Of a DNA stretch of 64,000 nucleotides, positions 18,230 to 27,701 are shown piece after piece. A model generated the notes under the pieces. That model was given only the letters and a program-made list of their open reading frames with translations. It made no database searches and was not told where the DNA came from. The stretch covers positions 2,542,001 to 2,606,000 of the forward strand of contig NZ_CP182947.1 of assembly GCF_048320135.1 (NCBI RefSeq). The letters run 5' to 3'. The stretch is from Ideonella_A sakaiensis_A. GTDB taxonomy: Bacteria; Pseudomonadota; Gammaproteobacteria; Burkholderiales; Burkholderiaceae_C. A program made the position numbers and the translations under genes. Numbering within the stretch: position 1 is the stretch's first letter; each line of letters starts with the position of its first letter.

Positions 18230-20590
18230 TCAGTTGGCGAAGGCGGCCGCCGCAGCGGTGCGCAACATGCCGCGATCGGCCGCATAACCACCGGCGGCGA
18301 CTTCGGGTGCCGGTTGCTGCGGCGCGTCATCGCCGACCAGCAGATAAGGTGCGGACGGGCGCGGCCGATGGACAGGCGCCATGATGTGTCCTTCATCGCC
18401 GGCCACGTCGTCGCCATCGTCAGCGGAGAACGGTGCGGGTGCCGGTTGCCACAGCATCGGCGGCTTCGGCCGCGCCACTTGCGGAAACCGGAAATCCATC
18501 GCGAGCAGATCGCGGTCGCGCGCCTCGCGCAGGAAGTCGCCGACCAGCAGCAGCGCGCTCCTGCCGCCCTGCCCCCACTCGGTGCTGCGCATCGTGACCC
18601 GCTGGTCGTTGAAGCCGACCCAGGCACCGGTGACGAGATTCGGCTGCAGCGAGATGAACCAGCCATCCGCGTTTCGCTGCGAGGTGCCACTCTTGCCGGC
18701 GATATCGGCCTTGATGCCGAACTGGCTGCGCAAGCGCGTGCCGGTTCCGCGGTCGACCGCGTCGCGCAGGATGTCGACCATCGCAGCCGCATGCTCGTGT
18801 TCGAGCACCTGCTGCGGCTGGCTCTCGAAGCGCACGAGCAGCCGGCCATCGCGGGCGCTGATCGCCTCGATCAGCGTCGGATCGCGGCGCGTACCGAGGG
18901 CAGCCAGCGTGCCATAAGCGCCGGCCATCTCGAGCAGCGTCACCGGGCTGGTGCCCAGCGCCAGCGACGGCACCGGATCGAGCGGCGAGTGGCGGATGCC
19001 GACTGCACGCGCATACTGGATCACACGGTCGACGCCGACCTGGTGCATCACCTGTGCGGTGATGCTGTTGCGCGACTTCGACAGGCCCGCACGCATCATC
19101 ATCCATTCGCCACTGCTCGAGCCGACGTCGCCCGGCGTCCAGGTCGCACCGTCGGCCAGCGTCATCGTGAACGGCCGGTCCGCAAACATCCGGTTCTGCG
19201 GCATGCCGCCGGCCAGTGCGGCGCCGTAGACAAAGGGCTTGAAGGTCGATCCCGGTTGGCGGCGTGCCTGGGCGACATGGTCGAAGCGATCGAGTTTCCA
19301 GGACCGGCTGCCGACGTAGGCCCGTACCGAGCCTGTCTGCGGATCGAGTGCGACAAACCCGGCTTCCAACCTCGTCTTCGCCGCTTTCAGTTCGGCCAGC
19401 GGGGCCGAGTCAGCCGAGGGCCGGCCTGCAGCAACTGGCTGCAGCCCGGGCGCCGGTTGCTGCAGTTCGGCCAGCAACGCCGGGTTGCTCTGCCAGAAAT
19501 AGGCGAATGCCTGTTCGCCGGCCGGCTTCTTCGGCGGCCCGGCGCGCAGCGTGCGGCTCGACCATTCGCTGTCGGCCACCTGCTGGAGCAGTTCGGTCTG
19601 GCGCTCGACCGCGGCCTCGGCGATGCGCTGCAGGCGCGCATCGAGCCCGACCTGGATCCGCAAGCCGTCGCGCCGCGGGTCGATGCCATGCTGGCCCGCC
19701 CACTGCGCAACCTGCGCCCTGACGACCCGCAGATAGTGGGCTGCCAGCTGCGGCTCGAGATCGTGGCGTGTGATCTGCACGCCCAGCGGCTGCGCATGTG
19801 CGGCAGCCAATTCGGTCTGGCCAAGAACGCCTTCGCGCGCCATCAGCCGCAGCACCAGATCGCGCCGCGCACGGGCGCGCTCCGGACGGCGCTCCGGATC
19901 GTACTGGCTCGGCCCCTTCAACATCGCGACCAGCAGCGCCGCCTCATGCGCAGCGATCTCCGATGCCGGCTTTGCAAAATAGGTTCGCGCCGCCATCTCG
20001 ATGCCGACCACGTCGTAGAGGAAGGGCACGTTGTTCAGATAAAGCGCGAGGATCTGCTGCTTGGTGTAGGCCTGCTCGATCTTCAGCGCGACGACCAGCT
20101 CGCGCAGCTTGCGCAGCAACGAACGTTCGTTGCCGATGCGTTTCGGAAACAGGTTGCGTGCCAGTTGCTGGGTCAGCGTCGAGGCACCCTGGATATCACC
20201 ACGCAAGGTGTGGCCGGCGGCAGCAACGATGCGGCGCAGATCGATGCCGCCGTGTTGATGGAAGCGCCGGTCTTCCGTTGCCAGCAGCGCCTGCACGATC
20301 GCCGGCGCAACCTGGTCGAGCGCAACCGGCACCGACTGGTTGTTGCCGATCGTGTCGAGCAATTCACCGTCGGCCGACACAATCAGGCTCGGCTGGGCAT
20401 TGACCCGCTCGACGATCGCACGCGCATCGGGGGTCGTATTCCACAACCACAGCAGACCGAGCGCCGCGCTTGCCAGCATCGCGGCTGCGGCCATGCCGCC
20501 ACGCACCAGCCAACGGCTCAAACGTCCGCCGTCGCCTTGGTCTGGCGGCATGGCCTGAGGGTGCAGTTGCGGATCGATCGGCGGATTCAC
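18230..20590 (-). CDS. Class A penicillin-binding protein (bifunctional peptidoglycan synthase)
   Basis: This 786-residue bifunctional murein synthase has a short cytoplasmic N-terminus, one membrane anchor (about 31-50) and a GT51 glycosyltransferase domain with catalytic Glu in LLATEDRRFHQHGGID (Glu106) and GASTLTQQLARNL. Its transpeptidase domain has the nucleophile motif STFK near residue 445, SRN near 501 and KSGTS near 631 (KTG variant). The C-terminal 60 residues are Pro/Ala-rich and low in complexity. It polymerises and cross-links glycan strands in the periplasm. The length and single gene fit a PBP1-type enzyme, but 1A versus 1B/1C is not decided. Confidence 0.93.
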   Translation of the reverse strand: MNPPIDPQLHPQAMPPDQGDGGRLSRWLVRGGMAAAAMLASAALGLLWLWNTTPDARAIVERVNAQPSLIVSADGELLDTIGNNQSVPVALDQVAPAIVQALLATEDRRFHQHGGIDLRRIVAAAGHTLRGDIQGASTLTQQLARNLFPKRIGNERSLLRKLRELVVALKIEQAYTKQQILALYLNNVPFLYDVVGIEMAARTYFAKPASEIAAHEAALLVAMLKGPSQYDPERRPERARARRDLVLRLMAREGVLGQTELAAAHAQPLGVQITRHDLEPQLAAHYLRVVRAQVAQWAGQHGIDPRRDGLRIQVGLDARLQRIAEAAVERQTELLQQVADSEWSSRTLRAGPPKKPAGEQAFAYFWQSNPALLAELQQPAPGLQPVAAGRPSADSAPLAELKAAKTRLEAGFVALDPQTGSVRAYVGSRSWKLDRFDHVAQARRQPGSTFKPFVYGAALAGGMPQNRMFADRPFTMTLADGATWTPGDVGSSSGEWMMMRAGLSKSRNSITAQVMHQVGVDRVIQYARAVGIRHSPLDPVPSLALGTSPVTLLEMAGAYGTLAALGTRRDPTLIEAISARDGRLLVRFESQPQQVLEHEHAAAMVDILRDAVDRGTGTRLRSQFGIKADIAGKSGTSQRNADGWFISLQPNLVTGAWVGFNDQRVTMRSTEWGQGGRSALLLVGDFLREARDRDLLAMDFRFPQVARPKPPMLWQPAPAPFSADDGDDVAGDEGHIMAPVHRPRPSAPYLLVGDDAPQQPAPEVAAGGYAADRGMLRTAAAAAFAN

Positions 20591-20676
20591 GGCGGCGGGG
20601 AAAACGATGCTCTGATGAGATCGGATGCTCCGCCTTGTCGAGCCCGCCGTCGTTCAGGCGGCCGCGCAAAATATCG

Positions 20677-21921
20677 TCAGTCGGCACCTACAGGCCCGGG
20701 CGCCGGCTTCAGCGGCGCGGTGCCGGCGGCATCCGGCCGGGTCAACCCGAGACGGCGCGCCAGCCAGCCCATCGACGGGCCCTGCAGCAGCAGCGATGCC
20801 AGCACAACGACGAAGGCGACATCGAAGAAGCGCTGCGCGCCGGCAAGTCCGGCGACGACGGGGTAGGCGGCGAGCACGATCGGCACCGCGCCGCGCAAGC
20901 CGACCCAGGCGACGAAGGTCTGCTCGCGCCAGCTGAAGCGCAGCGGCGCCAGGCACAACATCACCGCCAGCGGCCGCGCGACCAGCATCAACGCCGCGGC
21001 GACGAACAATGCCGGCCAGGCCATCTGCAGCAACTCATGGGGCGTCACCAGCAGGCCGAGCAGCAGGAACAGCCCCGCCTGCGCGAGCCAGGTATAGCCG
21101 TTCAATGCGGTCAGCGCCGGCTGCACGATCCGCTTCGCGCGGTTGCCGACGATCAGGCCGAACACGTAAACCGCGAGAAAGCCGGAGCCGTCGAGCAGGC
21201 CGACCAGCGCAAAGACGGTCAGACCGGCGGTGGCCAGCAGAAGCGCGCTGAGGCCATCGTGGTCCTTGGCGATCGGCAGCCGCAGCAGCCCACGGCTGAC
21301 CAGTGCGCCCATGCCCCAGCCGATTGCAAGGCCCCAGGCAATCTGTTCGACGAACAGCATGCCGATCACTTCGGCCGCGCCGTCCGGTGCCTTGATCAAC
21401 GTGATCATCGCCAAGGTCAGGAACATCGCGATCGGATCGTTGAGTCCGGATTCGACCTCGATCGTTGCATTCAGACGCGGCTTCAGGCGCACACCACTTT
21501 GCGACAGTTGCGCAAAGACCGCGGCCGCATCGGTCGACGCGATCACCGCGCCGAGCAGCAGGCCATGGCGCCAATCGATATCGAGCGCCCACCACGCGGC
21601 GAGACCGGCCAACGCACTCGTCAGCAAGACACCGATGGTTGCCAGCATGCTGGCTGGCCACAGGCCGAGCCGCACGCTGGCTTTCGGCGTGCGCAGCCCG
21701 CCATCGAGCAGGATGATCGCCAGCGCGACATTGCCGACCGCGGCAGCGAGCTGGTAGTCGGCAAACGGCAGCCCGAGCGGGCCGTCGACACCGGCGAGCA
21801 TGCCGACGATCAGAAAGACAAGCAGGTGCGATACGCCGATCCGCCGCGAGTAGAGGCCGGCGACCAGGCCAAGCGAAACCAGGCAGCCGCCAAGGACCAT
21901 CAGCAGGTAGAGGGTCTTCAT
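20677..21921 (-). CDS. Cation/proton antiporter, CPA1 type (NhaP2/CvrA-like)
   Basis: This 414-residue antiporter has 12-13 membrane segments. The ion-binding region is ASTDAAAVFAQLS followed by IEVESGLNDPIAMFLT, the pattern of the NhaP2/CvrA K+/H+ antiporters; GLRGAVPIVLAAYPVVAG forms the later conserved half-helix. Full-length CvrA proteins carry C-terminal TrkA-C and CorC-like cytoplasmic domains of about 150 residues. Here the protein ends soon after the last membrane segment, so the nucleotide-sensing part is absent. It probably exchanges K+ or Na+ for protons in the inner membrane. Confidence 0.9.
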   Translation of the reverse strand: MKTLYLLMVLGGCLVSLGLVAGLYSRRIGVSHLLVFLIVGMLAGVDGPLGLPFADYQLAAAVGNVALAIILLDGGLRTPKASVRLGLWPASMLATIGVLLTSALAGLAAWWALDIDWRHGLLLGAVIASTDAAAVFAQLSQSGVRLKPRLNATIEVESGLNDPIAMFLTLAMITLIKAPDGAAEVIGMLFVEQIAWGLAIGWGMGALVSRGLLRLPIAKDHDGLSALLLATAGLTVFALVGLLDGSGFLAVYVFGLIVGNRAKRIVQPALTALNGYTWLAQAGLFLLLGLLVTPHELLQMAWPALFVAAALMLVARPLAVMLCLAPLRFSWREQTFVAWVGLRGAVPIVLAAYPVVAGLAGAQRFFDVAFVVVLASLLLQGPSMGWLARRLGLTRPDAAGTAPLKPAPGPVGAD

Positions 21922-21998
21922 CGGAAGCTGGGCATGGAAGGTTCAATCATTGACATGACACCCGATTCTGCGGGCTGCCGGCAGTGCAACGGCTTGGG

Positions 21999-22016
21999 TC
22001 GGGGCCGCGTCCTACA
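21999..22016. promoter_or_regulatory. Weak TGTAGG-N6-CCTACA-like site
   Basis: TCGGGG-N6-CCTACA keeps one perfect half (CCTACA, 22011-22016) of the palindrome seen at 24651-24668. It lies 175 bases before the receiver-only regulator gene. Confidence 0.3.
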
Positions 22017-22090
22017 GTGGGCGCGCCGCTGTTCCGACGGGACGTCGGACTGAAGAAATCTCGGCGCCTTGATGCGCCGCAAAAAGCAAT

Positions 22091-22108
22091 CGTAGGACCT
22101 TACCGACA
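22091..22108. promoter_or_regulatory. Candidate operator CGTAGG-N6-CCGACA
   Basis: This site matches the perfect palindrome TGTAGG-N6-CCTACA (24651-24668) at 10 of 12 positions with the same spacer. It lies 83 bases before the receiver-only regulator start, a plausible activator position. It is inferred to be a binding site of the NarL-type regulator encoded nearby. Confidence 0.4.
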
Positions 22109-22190
22109 GTTCACCGCGGGACCAGCCGATGGGTTGTCTTGCAGGCTTCAGGCACGATTGGACTCAAATGCAGCCCAGGAGTTTTCAGCG

Positions 22191-22736
22191 ATGGACCGGC
22201 TTTCCGACGACACAGCACCAGCCCATGACGATTCGCGCCATGGCCGGATGCCGCCCGGCGGACACCCGGGAGCGGCCGGCCAGCAGGCGGGCGGCTTTCA
22301 GGACGCACACCGCGCCATGAACGAGAACCGCGATGCCGGTCGATCGGAGCCACCGTTGCTGAGCTGTTTTCTGGTCGAGGACAGCCCGGTGATCCGGCAG
22401 AACCTGATCTCCACGCTGGAGGAAATGCTGCCGGTCGAGGTGATCGCGTCCGCCGAGGACGAAGCCGAGGCGGTCGAATGGATGCGGCGCAGCGATACCC
22501 GCTGCGACCTGATGATCATCGACATCTTTCTGCGCTCCGGCACCGGCCTCGAGGTGCTGCGTCACGCGCGCCGGCTGAAGCCCGAGGCACGCCTCGTGGT
22601 GCTGTCGAACTATGCAACCGCCGACATGCGCACCCGCTGTGCGCAGCTGGGCGCCGATGCGGTCTTCGACAAATCGGCCGAGGTCGACGAGCTGATCGCC
22701 TATGGCGAGCAGCTGGCCAGCGGCCGCCTGAACTGA
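22191..22736 (+). CDS. Single-domain response regulator (receiver only)
   Basis: This 181-residue protein has a polar, Gly/Pro-rich N-terminal extension of about 55 residues followed by one receiver domain: acidic pocket VEDS (62-65), phosphoacceptor Asp111 in MIIDIFLRSGTGLEV, switch Ser in VVLSNYA and Lys161 in VFDKSAEV. There is no output domain, so it probably works by protein contact or as a phosphate sink. ATG 22191 is preceded by AGGAG at nine bases. Candidate operators lie upstream. It converges on the NarL-type regulator, with stops 19 bases apart. Confidence 0.85.
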   Translation: MDRLSDDTAPAHDDSRHGRMPPGGHPGAAGQQAGGFQDAHRAMNENRDAGRSEPPLLSCFLVEDSPVIRQNLISTLEEMLPVEVIASAEDEAEAVEWMRRSDTRCDLMIIDIFLRSGTGLEVLRHARRLKPEARLVVLSNYATADMRTRCAQLGADAVFDKSAEVDELIAYGEQLASGRLN

Positions 22737-22755
22737 GCTTCGCCGCGCCGCGCGG

Positions 22756-23388
22756 CTACTGGATCAGCCCGTTTTTCATCGCGTAATACGTCAGGTCGCT
22801 GTTCGACGACAGCCGCATCTTCTCCATCACGCGGGTCCGGTAAGTGCTGACGGTCTTCACCGACAAGGCCATGCTGTCGGCCATGTGGCCGATTGCCTCG
22901 CCTTTTGCGAGCCGCAGGAAAACCTGGAATTCACGCTCGGAGAGCAACTCGTGCGGCAGCTTGTCGGTATCTCCGGACAGCCCGTCGGCGAGCATCTCGG
23001 CGACCGCCGGCGTGATGTATTTGCGGCCGCGGTAGACGGTGCGGATCGCCTTGACGATCTCTTCCGGATCGCATTCCTTGTTCAGATAGCCGCTGGCACC
23101 CTGCTTCAGCAGCGTCGTCGCGTAGTGCGCTTCCGGATAGCCGCTGAGGATCAGCACCGGCAGCCCGGGCTCGCGGGCCTTGATCGCGGCCAGCGCGTCG
23201 ACGCCACTCTGGTCCGGCATCGACAGGTCCATCACGATGACATCGACTTCGCCCTTGCGCACCAGATCGAGCGCCTCGCGGCCATTGGCCGCCTCGCCGG
23301 TGACACGCAGATCGACCTGATCGGCGAAATACTGTTTCAGGCCGGCACGAACGACGGCGTGGTCATCAACAATCACGACTCTGATCAT
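22756..23388 (-). CDS. NarL/FixJ-type response regulator with LuxR helix-turn-helix
   Basis: This 210-residue response regulator has a receiver domain with VVIVDDH (4-10), phosphoacceptor Asp54 in VMDLSMPDQSG, VLILSGYPE and the Lys in GYLNKE. It ends with a LuxR-type HTH (LLSEREFQVFLRLAKGEAIGHMADSMALSVKTVSTYRTRVMEKM). It is a DNA-binding transcription factor activated by phosphorylation. I chose ATG 23388 over an upstream in-frame TTG. The gene lies 43 bases after the receiver-kinase gene on the same strand, so they are probably co-transcribed. It is the best candidate to bind the TGTAGG-N6-CCTACA sites. Confidence 0.93.
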   Translation of the reverse strand: MIRVVIVDDHAVVRAGLKQYFADQVDLRVTGEAANGREALDLVRKGEVDVIVMDLSMPDQSGVDALAAIKAREPGLPVLILSGYPEAHYATTLLKQGASGYLNKECDPEEIVKAIRTVYRGRKYITPAVAEMLADGLSGDTDKLPHELLSEREFQVFLRLAKGEAIGHMADSMALSVKTVSTYRTRVMEKMRLSSNSDLTYYAMKNGLIQ

Positions 23389-23431
23389 CGCAGTTCCAGT
23401 TCCAGTCAAATACCCGCGGCTTGCGGCCCGA

Positions 23432-24529
23432 TCAGCCTTCGCTGCGCGGCAGGATCAATTCGAACAAGGTACCTTCGCGGTCGCGCGAGCGACCGACGAA
23501 TGAACCGCCATGGGCACGGGCCACACGCTCGGTCGCGTGCAGCCCGGGGCCGACCTGGGACGGCGGCAGCCCCGGCACGGCCTGGCCACCACCGAACAGA
23601 TGCTGACACGATGCGTCCGGCAGCACCGTGTCCATCTCGACACGCAGCACCAGCGAACGCCGCGAATGCCCGTCGGCATGGACCCGGACCGGTACCCCGG
23701 CACCGTGAATCGCGCACAGCAGCAGCAACTGATCGAGCGCCTCGCCGATCATCGCCGAATCGAACATGCCGCGGACGTCGCCATCGACCTGCAGTTTGAC
23801 ATCGACATCGGCGAGCATGAAACCGGTCGCGATATCGATCCGCGAACGCGCCAGTTCGGCCAGATCGGCTTCGGCAAGCACGGGACGCAAATCATCGCCA
23901 GGCAGGCTCGACAGGTTGACCAGGTGGTCGACCTGGCGGCCGAGTGTCGCGGTGGCAGCCTTGATGCGTTCGCCGGCCTGGCGCAGGCCCTGCGGCTCGG
24001 CGCGGCGGATCACCAGTTCGGCATTCAGCGCCAGAGCGGCCAGCGGGGTGCGGATATCGTGCGACAACGCGCCGATCATCAGCGCGTTGACCTTCGACAG
24101 GCGCTTCATGTCGTCGATGCGGTCGGCCATTTCACGGCGCTGCCGCTGCAATTCGATCAAGCCGTTGACCTTCGCGCGCAGCAGCCCCGGGTCCGGCGGG
24201 CTGTAGAGGAAATCGATGACGCCGCCGGCATCGGCCGAAAAATCGCGCCACGAGCCCGGCTTGCTGCTGATCAGCAGGATGATCGGTATGTGCCGACCCT
24301 TGTCGGTCTGATGGATGCGCCGGGCGAGATCGATGCCGTCCAGGCCGGGCAGTTCGAGATCGACCAGCGCGAGCGCCGGGTCGTGTTGTTCGAGCAATTC
24401 CAGCGCGGCTGCTGCCGACGCCGCGGTCAATACCGTCGAGCTGCCATCGTCGAGCGTTTCCAATACCGACTGGCGTATCGTCGATTTCTCGTCGATCACC
24501 ACCAGCATCTGGCAAAGCTTCGAAGCCAT
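23432..24529 (-). CDS. Receiver-histidine kinase with degenerate ATPase domain
   Basis: This 365-residue protein has an N-terminal receiver (VVIDEKS, Asp57 in ALVDLELPGLDG) joined to a dimerisation domain with the phosphorylatable His157 in IGALSHDIRTPLAAL. The C-terminal ATPase domain is poorly conserved: the N-box Asn is missing (IGEALDQLLLLCAIHG), the G1 box reads MDTVLPDAS, and only a GPGLHATERVARAHGG remnant of the G2 region remains. The receiver also lacks the usual Lys (DFLYSP instead of DFLTKP). It may accept and relay phosphate, or act as a phosphatase or scaffold, rather than autophosphorylate. GGAGGGAG precedes ATG 24529; upstream in-frame codons are ignored. Confidence 0.82.
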   Translation of the reverse strand: MASKLCQMLVVIDEKSTIRQSVLETLDDGSSTVLTAASAAAALELLEQHDPALALVDLELPGLDGIDLARRIHQTDKGRHIPIILLISSKPGSWRDFSADAGGVIDFLYSPPDPGLLRAKVNGLIELQRQRREMADRIDDMKRLSKVNALMIGALSHDIRTPLAALALNAELVIRRAEPQGLRQAGERIKAATATLGRQVDHLVNLSSLPGDDLRPVLAEADLAELARSRIDIATGFMLADVDVKLQVDGDVRGMFDSAMIGEALDQLLLLCAIHGAGVPVRVHADGHSRRSLVLRVEMDTVLPDASCQHLFGGGQAVPGLPPSQVGPGLHATERVARAHGGSFVGRSRDREGTLFELILPRSEG

Positions 24530-24650
24530 CGTCTCCCTCCGCAAGACACACCAGAAGGTGGTCGGTTCAGTGAATGCGCCAAGCACGCGCTGCGGCAGCC
24601 GGCGGCTCGCAGGAACGTAACGGATTTTGCTCCGTCCGCGAAGACCTTGG

Positions 24651-24668
24651 TGTAGGCCGCTGCCTACA
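24651..24668. promoter_or_regulatory. Perfect palindrome TGTAGG-N6-CCTACA, candidate operator
   Basis: A perfect 6+6 bp inverted repeat with a six-base spacer sits in the 280-base divergent region between the receiver-kinase (minus) and the PAS hybrid kinase (plus). Related sites occur before the receiver-only regulator. The form (two half sites, about 18 bp) suits a dimeric LuxR/NarL-type regulator. The rest of the region shows no clear promoter by eye. Confidence 0.5.
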
Positions 24669-24809
24669 GAACGAGAAGGCCGATGCCGCTTATCGCTGCG
24701 ACGACCCCGCAACACACTGTTTTTGCGCAGGCACGCTAAGCCGGGAGGAACGGTCCGGGCCCCTCGCCGCATGGTGCGATTTTGCCCCGCTGGTTTCCAG
24801 GAGAACCGT

Positions 24810-27701
24810 TTGTTCCGCATTCCCGCGTCCGTTGACAGCTCGATCGAGACGTTGTTCGAGATGCTTCCGAACCCCTACGTCGTGCTCGACCGTGAACTGC
24901 GCATCGTCGGCGTCAACCGGGCCTATCTGAGCGTCACCGGCCGCAACGCCGAATCGCTGCTCGGCGTCAAGCTGCTCGACGCCTTTCCGAGCGACCCCGA
25001 CTCGCCGTCCGGCCGGCAACTGCGTCAATCGTTCGAGCGGGTGCTGAACGAGCGGTCGGTCAGCCACATCGCACGCATCCACTATCCGATCACCGGCCCC
25101 GACGGCGCCGTCGAGGATCGTTACTGGAGCACGACCCATGTGCCGGTGCTCGACCGGCAGGGTGAGGTCGAACTGATCCTGCAGCACACCGTCGACATCA
25201 CTGAACTGGTTCAGTTGCGTGAATCTGCCGCTGCAGCGCCGATTGCGGTCGAGGCCAGCGTGATGCGGCGTGCCGAGGCGCTGCAGGCCGACTATGCGGC
25301 GCTTGGCGCCGAGCGCCAGTTCCTGCGCCAGCTGTTCGAGCAGGCGCCAGGCTTCATGGCGGTGTTGCGGGGCCCGGAGCATGTATTCGAACTCGTCAAT
25401 GCGGCCTACCTGCAGTTGATCGGGCACCGCTCGGTGGTTGGCAAGGCAGTTCGCGACGCGCTGCCGGAGTTGCACGGCCAGGGCTTGTTCGAGATTGCCG
25501 ATCAGGTGTACCGCAGCGGCGAGCCGTTTGTCGGGCGCGCGATGCCTGCCGAACTGCAGCGCGAACCCGATGCCGACTTGCAGAAGGTCTTCCTCGACTT
25601 CGTCGTGCAGCCGATCCGCGATCCCGCCGGCACCGTCGCCGGGCTCTTTGTGCAAGGCCACGACATCACCGAACAGCTGCAGGCCCAGCAGGCGGCAAGC
25701 GAGAGCGAGGAACGTTTCCGCACGCTGGCGCATTCGATGCCGAACCACGTCTGGACCGCGACGGCCGATGGGCGCATCGACTGGTGCAACGAGCAGACGC
25801 TCGAATATGCCGGCGTCGAGCTGGATGCGCTGAGTGGCGACCGCTGGGTCAGCATCGTCAATCCGGACGACGTGCCGGTGGCCGAGGCGGCGTGGCGGCG
25901 TTCGATTGCCCGCGGCGAACCATACCGGACCGAATTCCGGCTGCGCCGCCACGACGGCGTCGAGCGCTGGCACCTGGCGCGGGCAACCGCACTGCGCGAC
26001 GCCGCCGGCCAGATCAAGCGCTGGATCGGTACCAATACCGACATCGACGACCAGAAGGCCAGCGCGGCGCTGCTGTCGGACCTGAACAATGTGCTGGCGC
26101 GGCGCGTCCAGGAGCGCACGCTCGAGCTGCAGAAGGTGCAGGACGTGCTGCGCCACAGCCAGAAGATGGAGGCGATCGGCAACCTCGCCGGCGGCATTGC
26201 GCACGACTTCAACAACCTGCTGCAGGTGATCGGCGGCAATCTGCAGCTGCTGTCGCGCGATGTCGTCGGCCAGCCGCGCGCCGAGGACCGCGTCAACAAG
26301 GCGCTCGGCGGTGTCGTGCGCGGCGCGAAGCTGGCCTCGCAGCTGCTCGCTTTCGGCCGCCGCCAGCCCCTGGCGCCGAGGGTCGTCAATGTCGGCCGGC
26401 TGATCCGCGAGATGGACGACATGTTGCGCGGCTCGCTCGGCGAGGCGATCGAGATCGACACGGTGATCGCCGCCGGCCTGTGGAATACGCTGGCCGACCC
26501 GGTGAATGTCGAGAACGCGCTGCTGAACCTGACGCTCAATTCGCGCGATGCGATGGGCGGTCACGGCAGGCTGACGATCGAGGCCGGCAATGCGTGGATC
26601 GACGATGCCTATGCAATGGCTCACGACGATGTCCAACCCGGGCAGTACGTGATGATCGCGGTCACCGATACCGGTTCGGGGATGACGCCCGAAACGGTGG
26701 CGCGGGCCTTCGATCCCTTCTTCACGACCAAGCCCGAAGGCAAGGGCACCGGCCTCGGCCTGTCGATGGTGTACGGCTTCGTCAAGCAGTCGGGCGGCCA
26801 CATCAATGTCTACAGCGAGCCGGGCCAGGGAACGACGGTCAAGATATACCTGCCACGCAGCATCGGTGGCGAAGACCCGCCGGCCGAGCCGGTCGCAGAG
26901 CAGGTCGAGACCGGCAACGAGATGGTGCTGGTGGTCGAGGACGACGACGGCGTGCGCGAGACGGCGGTCGCCCTGCTGAGCGAACTCGGCTACCGCGTGC
27001 TGAAGGCGCGTGATGCCGATGCCGCACGGGCGATCATCGAAAGCGGTGTCGCGATCGATCTGCTGTTCACCGATGTCGTGATGCCCGGCCAGTTGCGCTC
27101 GACCGAACTGGTGCGGCTGGCGCGCCAGCGGCTGCCGGGGCTCGCGGTGCTGTTCACTTCCGGGTATCCGGAAAATTCGATCGTCCATGGCGGGCGCCTC
27201 GATCCTGGCGTCCACCTGCTTGGCAAGCCCTATACACGCGAAGCGCTGGCGCGCAAGGTGCGGCGGGTGCTGTCGGCGGCAAAGCTTTCCGACAACCGCG
27301 AACCAGCCAAACCCGGCACCGACGTCGAGCGGCTCGACGTGCTGTTGTGCGAGGACGATTTTGCAGTCCGGCAGACGATGGCCGAACTGCTCGAGTCGAT
27401 GGGATGCCGCGTTGCCCAGGCAGGCAATGCGGCCGACGCCAGGGCGAGGATCGACGCCGGCCGCTGCGATCTGCTGATCACCGACCTCGGCCTGCCCGAC
27501 GAAGACGGCCTCGACCTCGCGGCCTGGGCGCTCGACCGACGGCCCGGCCTGGTCATCGCGATTGCCAGCGGCATGGGCACCGCCCATGCCGCCCGCCTGC
27601 CCGGCGTGCTGACGCTTGGCAAGCCATTCGACGTCGACGACCTCGAAAAACTGCTCGGCGAGGCGCGCACCCGCCTGCGCCGTTCTGCGTCCTGCAGCTG
27701 A
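24810..27701 (+). CDS. Hybrid histidine kinase: three PAS, HisKA, ATPase, two receivers
   Basis: This soluble sensor kinase has about 963 residues and no membrane segment. In order: PAS1 (about 10-130, LPNPYVVLDRELRIVGVN), PAS2 (about 170-295, APGFMAVLRGPEHVFELVN), PAS3/PAC (about 305-425), a coiled linker, HisKA with the phosphoacceptor His near 460 (GGIAHDFNNLLQVI), an ATPase domain with N-box NLTLNSRDA, DTGSGM and GKGTGLGLSMVYGF, REC1 (about 704-820, FTDVVMPG) and REC2 (about 840-955, ITDLGLPDEDG). PAS2 and PAS3 resemble cytosolic small-molecule or redox sensors. I chose TTG 24810 because AGGAG lies six bases before it; longer in-frame starts exist. Confidence 0.9.
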   Translation: MFRIPASVDSSIETLFEMLPNPYVVLDRELRIVGVNRAYLSVTGRNAESLLGVKLLDAFPSDPDSPSGRQLRQSFERVLNERSVSHIARIHYPITGPDGAVEDRYWSTTHVPVLDRQGEVELILQHTVDITELVQLRESAAAAPIAVEASVMRRAEALQADYAALGAERQFLRQLFEQAPGFMAVLRGPEHVFELVNAAYLQLIGHRSVVGKAVRDALPELHGQGLFEIADQVYRSGEPFVGRAMPAELQREPDADLQKVFLDFVVQPIRDPAGTVAGLFVQGHDITEQLQAQQAASESEERFRTLAHSMPNHVWTATADGRIDWCNEQTLEYAGVELDALSGDRWVSIVNPDDVPVAEAAWRRSIARGEPYRTEFRLRRHDGVERWHLARATALRDAAGQIKRWIGTNTDIDDQKASAALLSDLNNVLARRVQERTLELQKVQDVLRHSQKMEAIGNLAGGIAHDFNNLLQVIGGNLQLLSRDVVGQPRAEDRVNKALGGVVRGAKLASQLLAFGRRQPLAPRVVNVGRLIREMDDMLRGSLGEAIEIDTVIAAGLWNTLADPVNVENALLNLTLNSRDAMGGHGRLTIEAGNAWIDDAYAMAHDDVQPGQYVMIAVTDTGSGMTPETVARAFDPFFTTKPEGKGTGLGLSMVYGFVKQSGGHINVYSEPGQGTTVKIYLPRSIGGEDPPAEPVAEQVETGNEMVLVVEDDDGVRETAVALLSELGYRVLKARDADAARAIIESGVAIDLLFTDVVMPGQLRSTELVRLARQRLPGLAVLFTSGYPENSIVHGGRLDPGVHLLGKPYTREALARKVRRVLSAAKLSDNREPAKPGTDVERLDVLLCEDDFAVRQTMAELLESMGCRVAQAGNAADARARIDAGRCDLLITDLGLPDEDGLDLAAWALDRRPGLVIAIASGMGTAHAARLPGVLTLGKPFDVDDLEKLLGEARTRLRRSASCS

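Noticed and set aside
17801..20866. A 1021-codon open frame on the plus strand opposite the class A PBP
   Set aside because: It is antisense to a PBP with all catalytic motifs. The translated product is low-complexity and matches no family.
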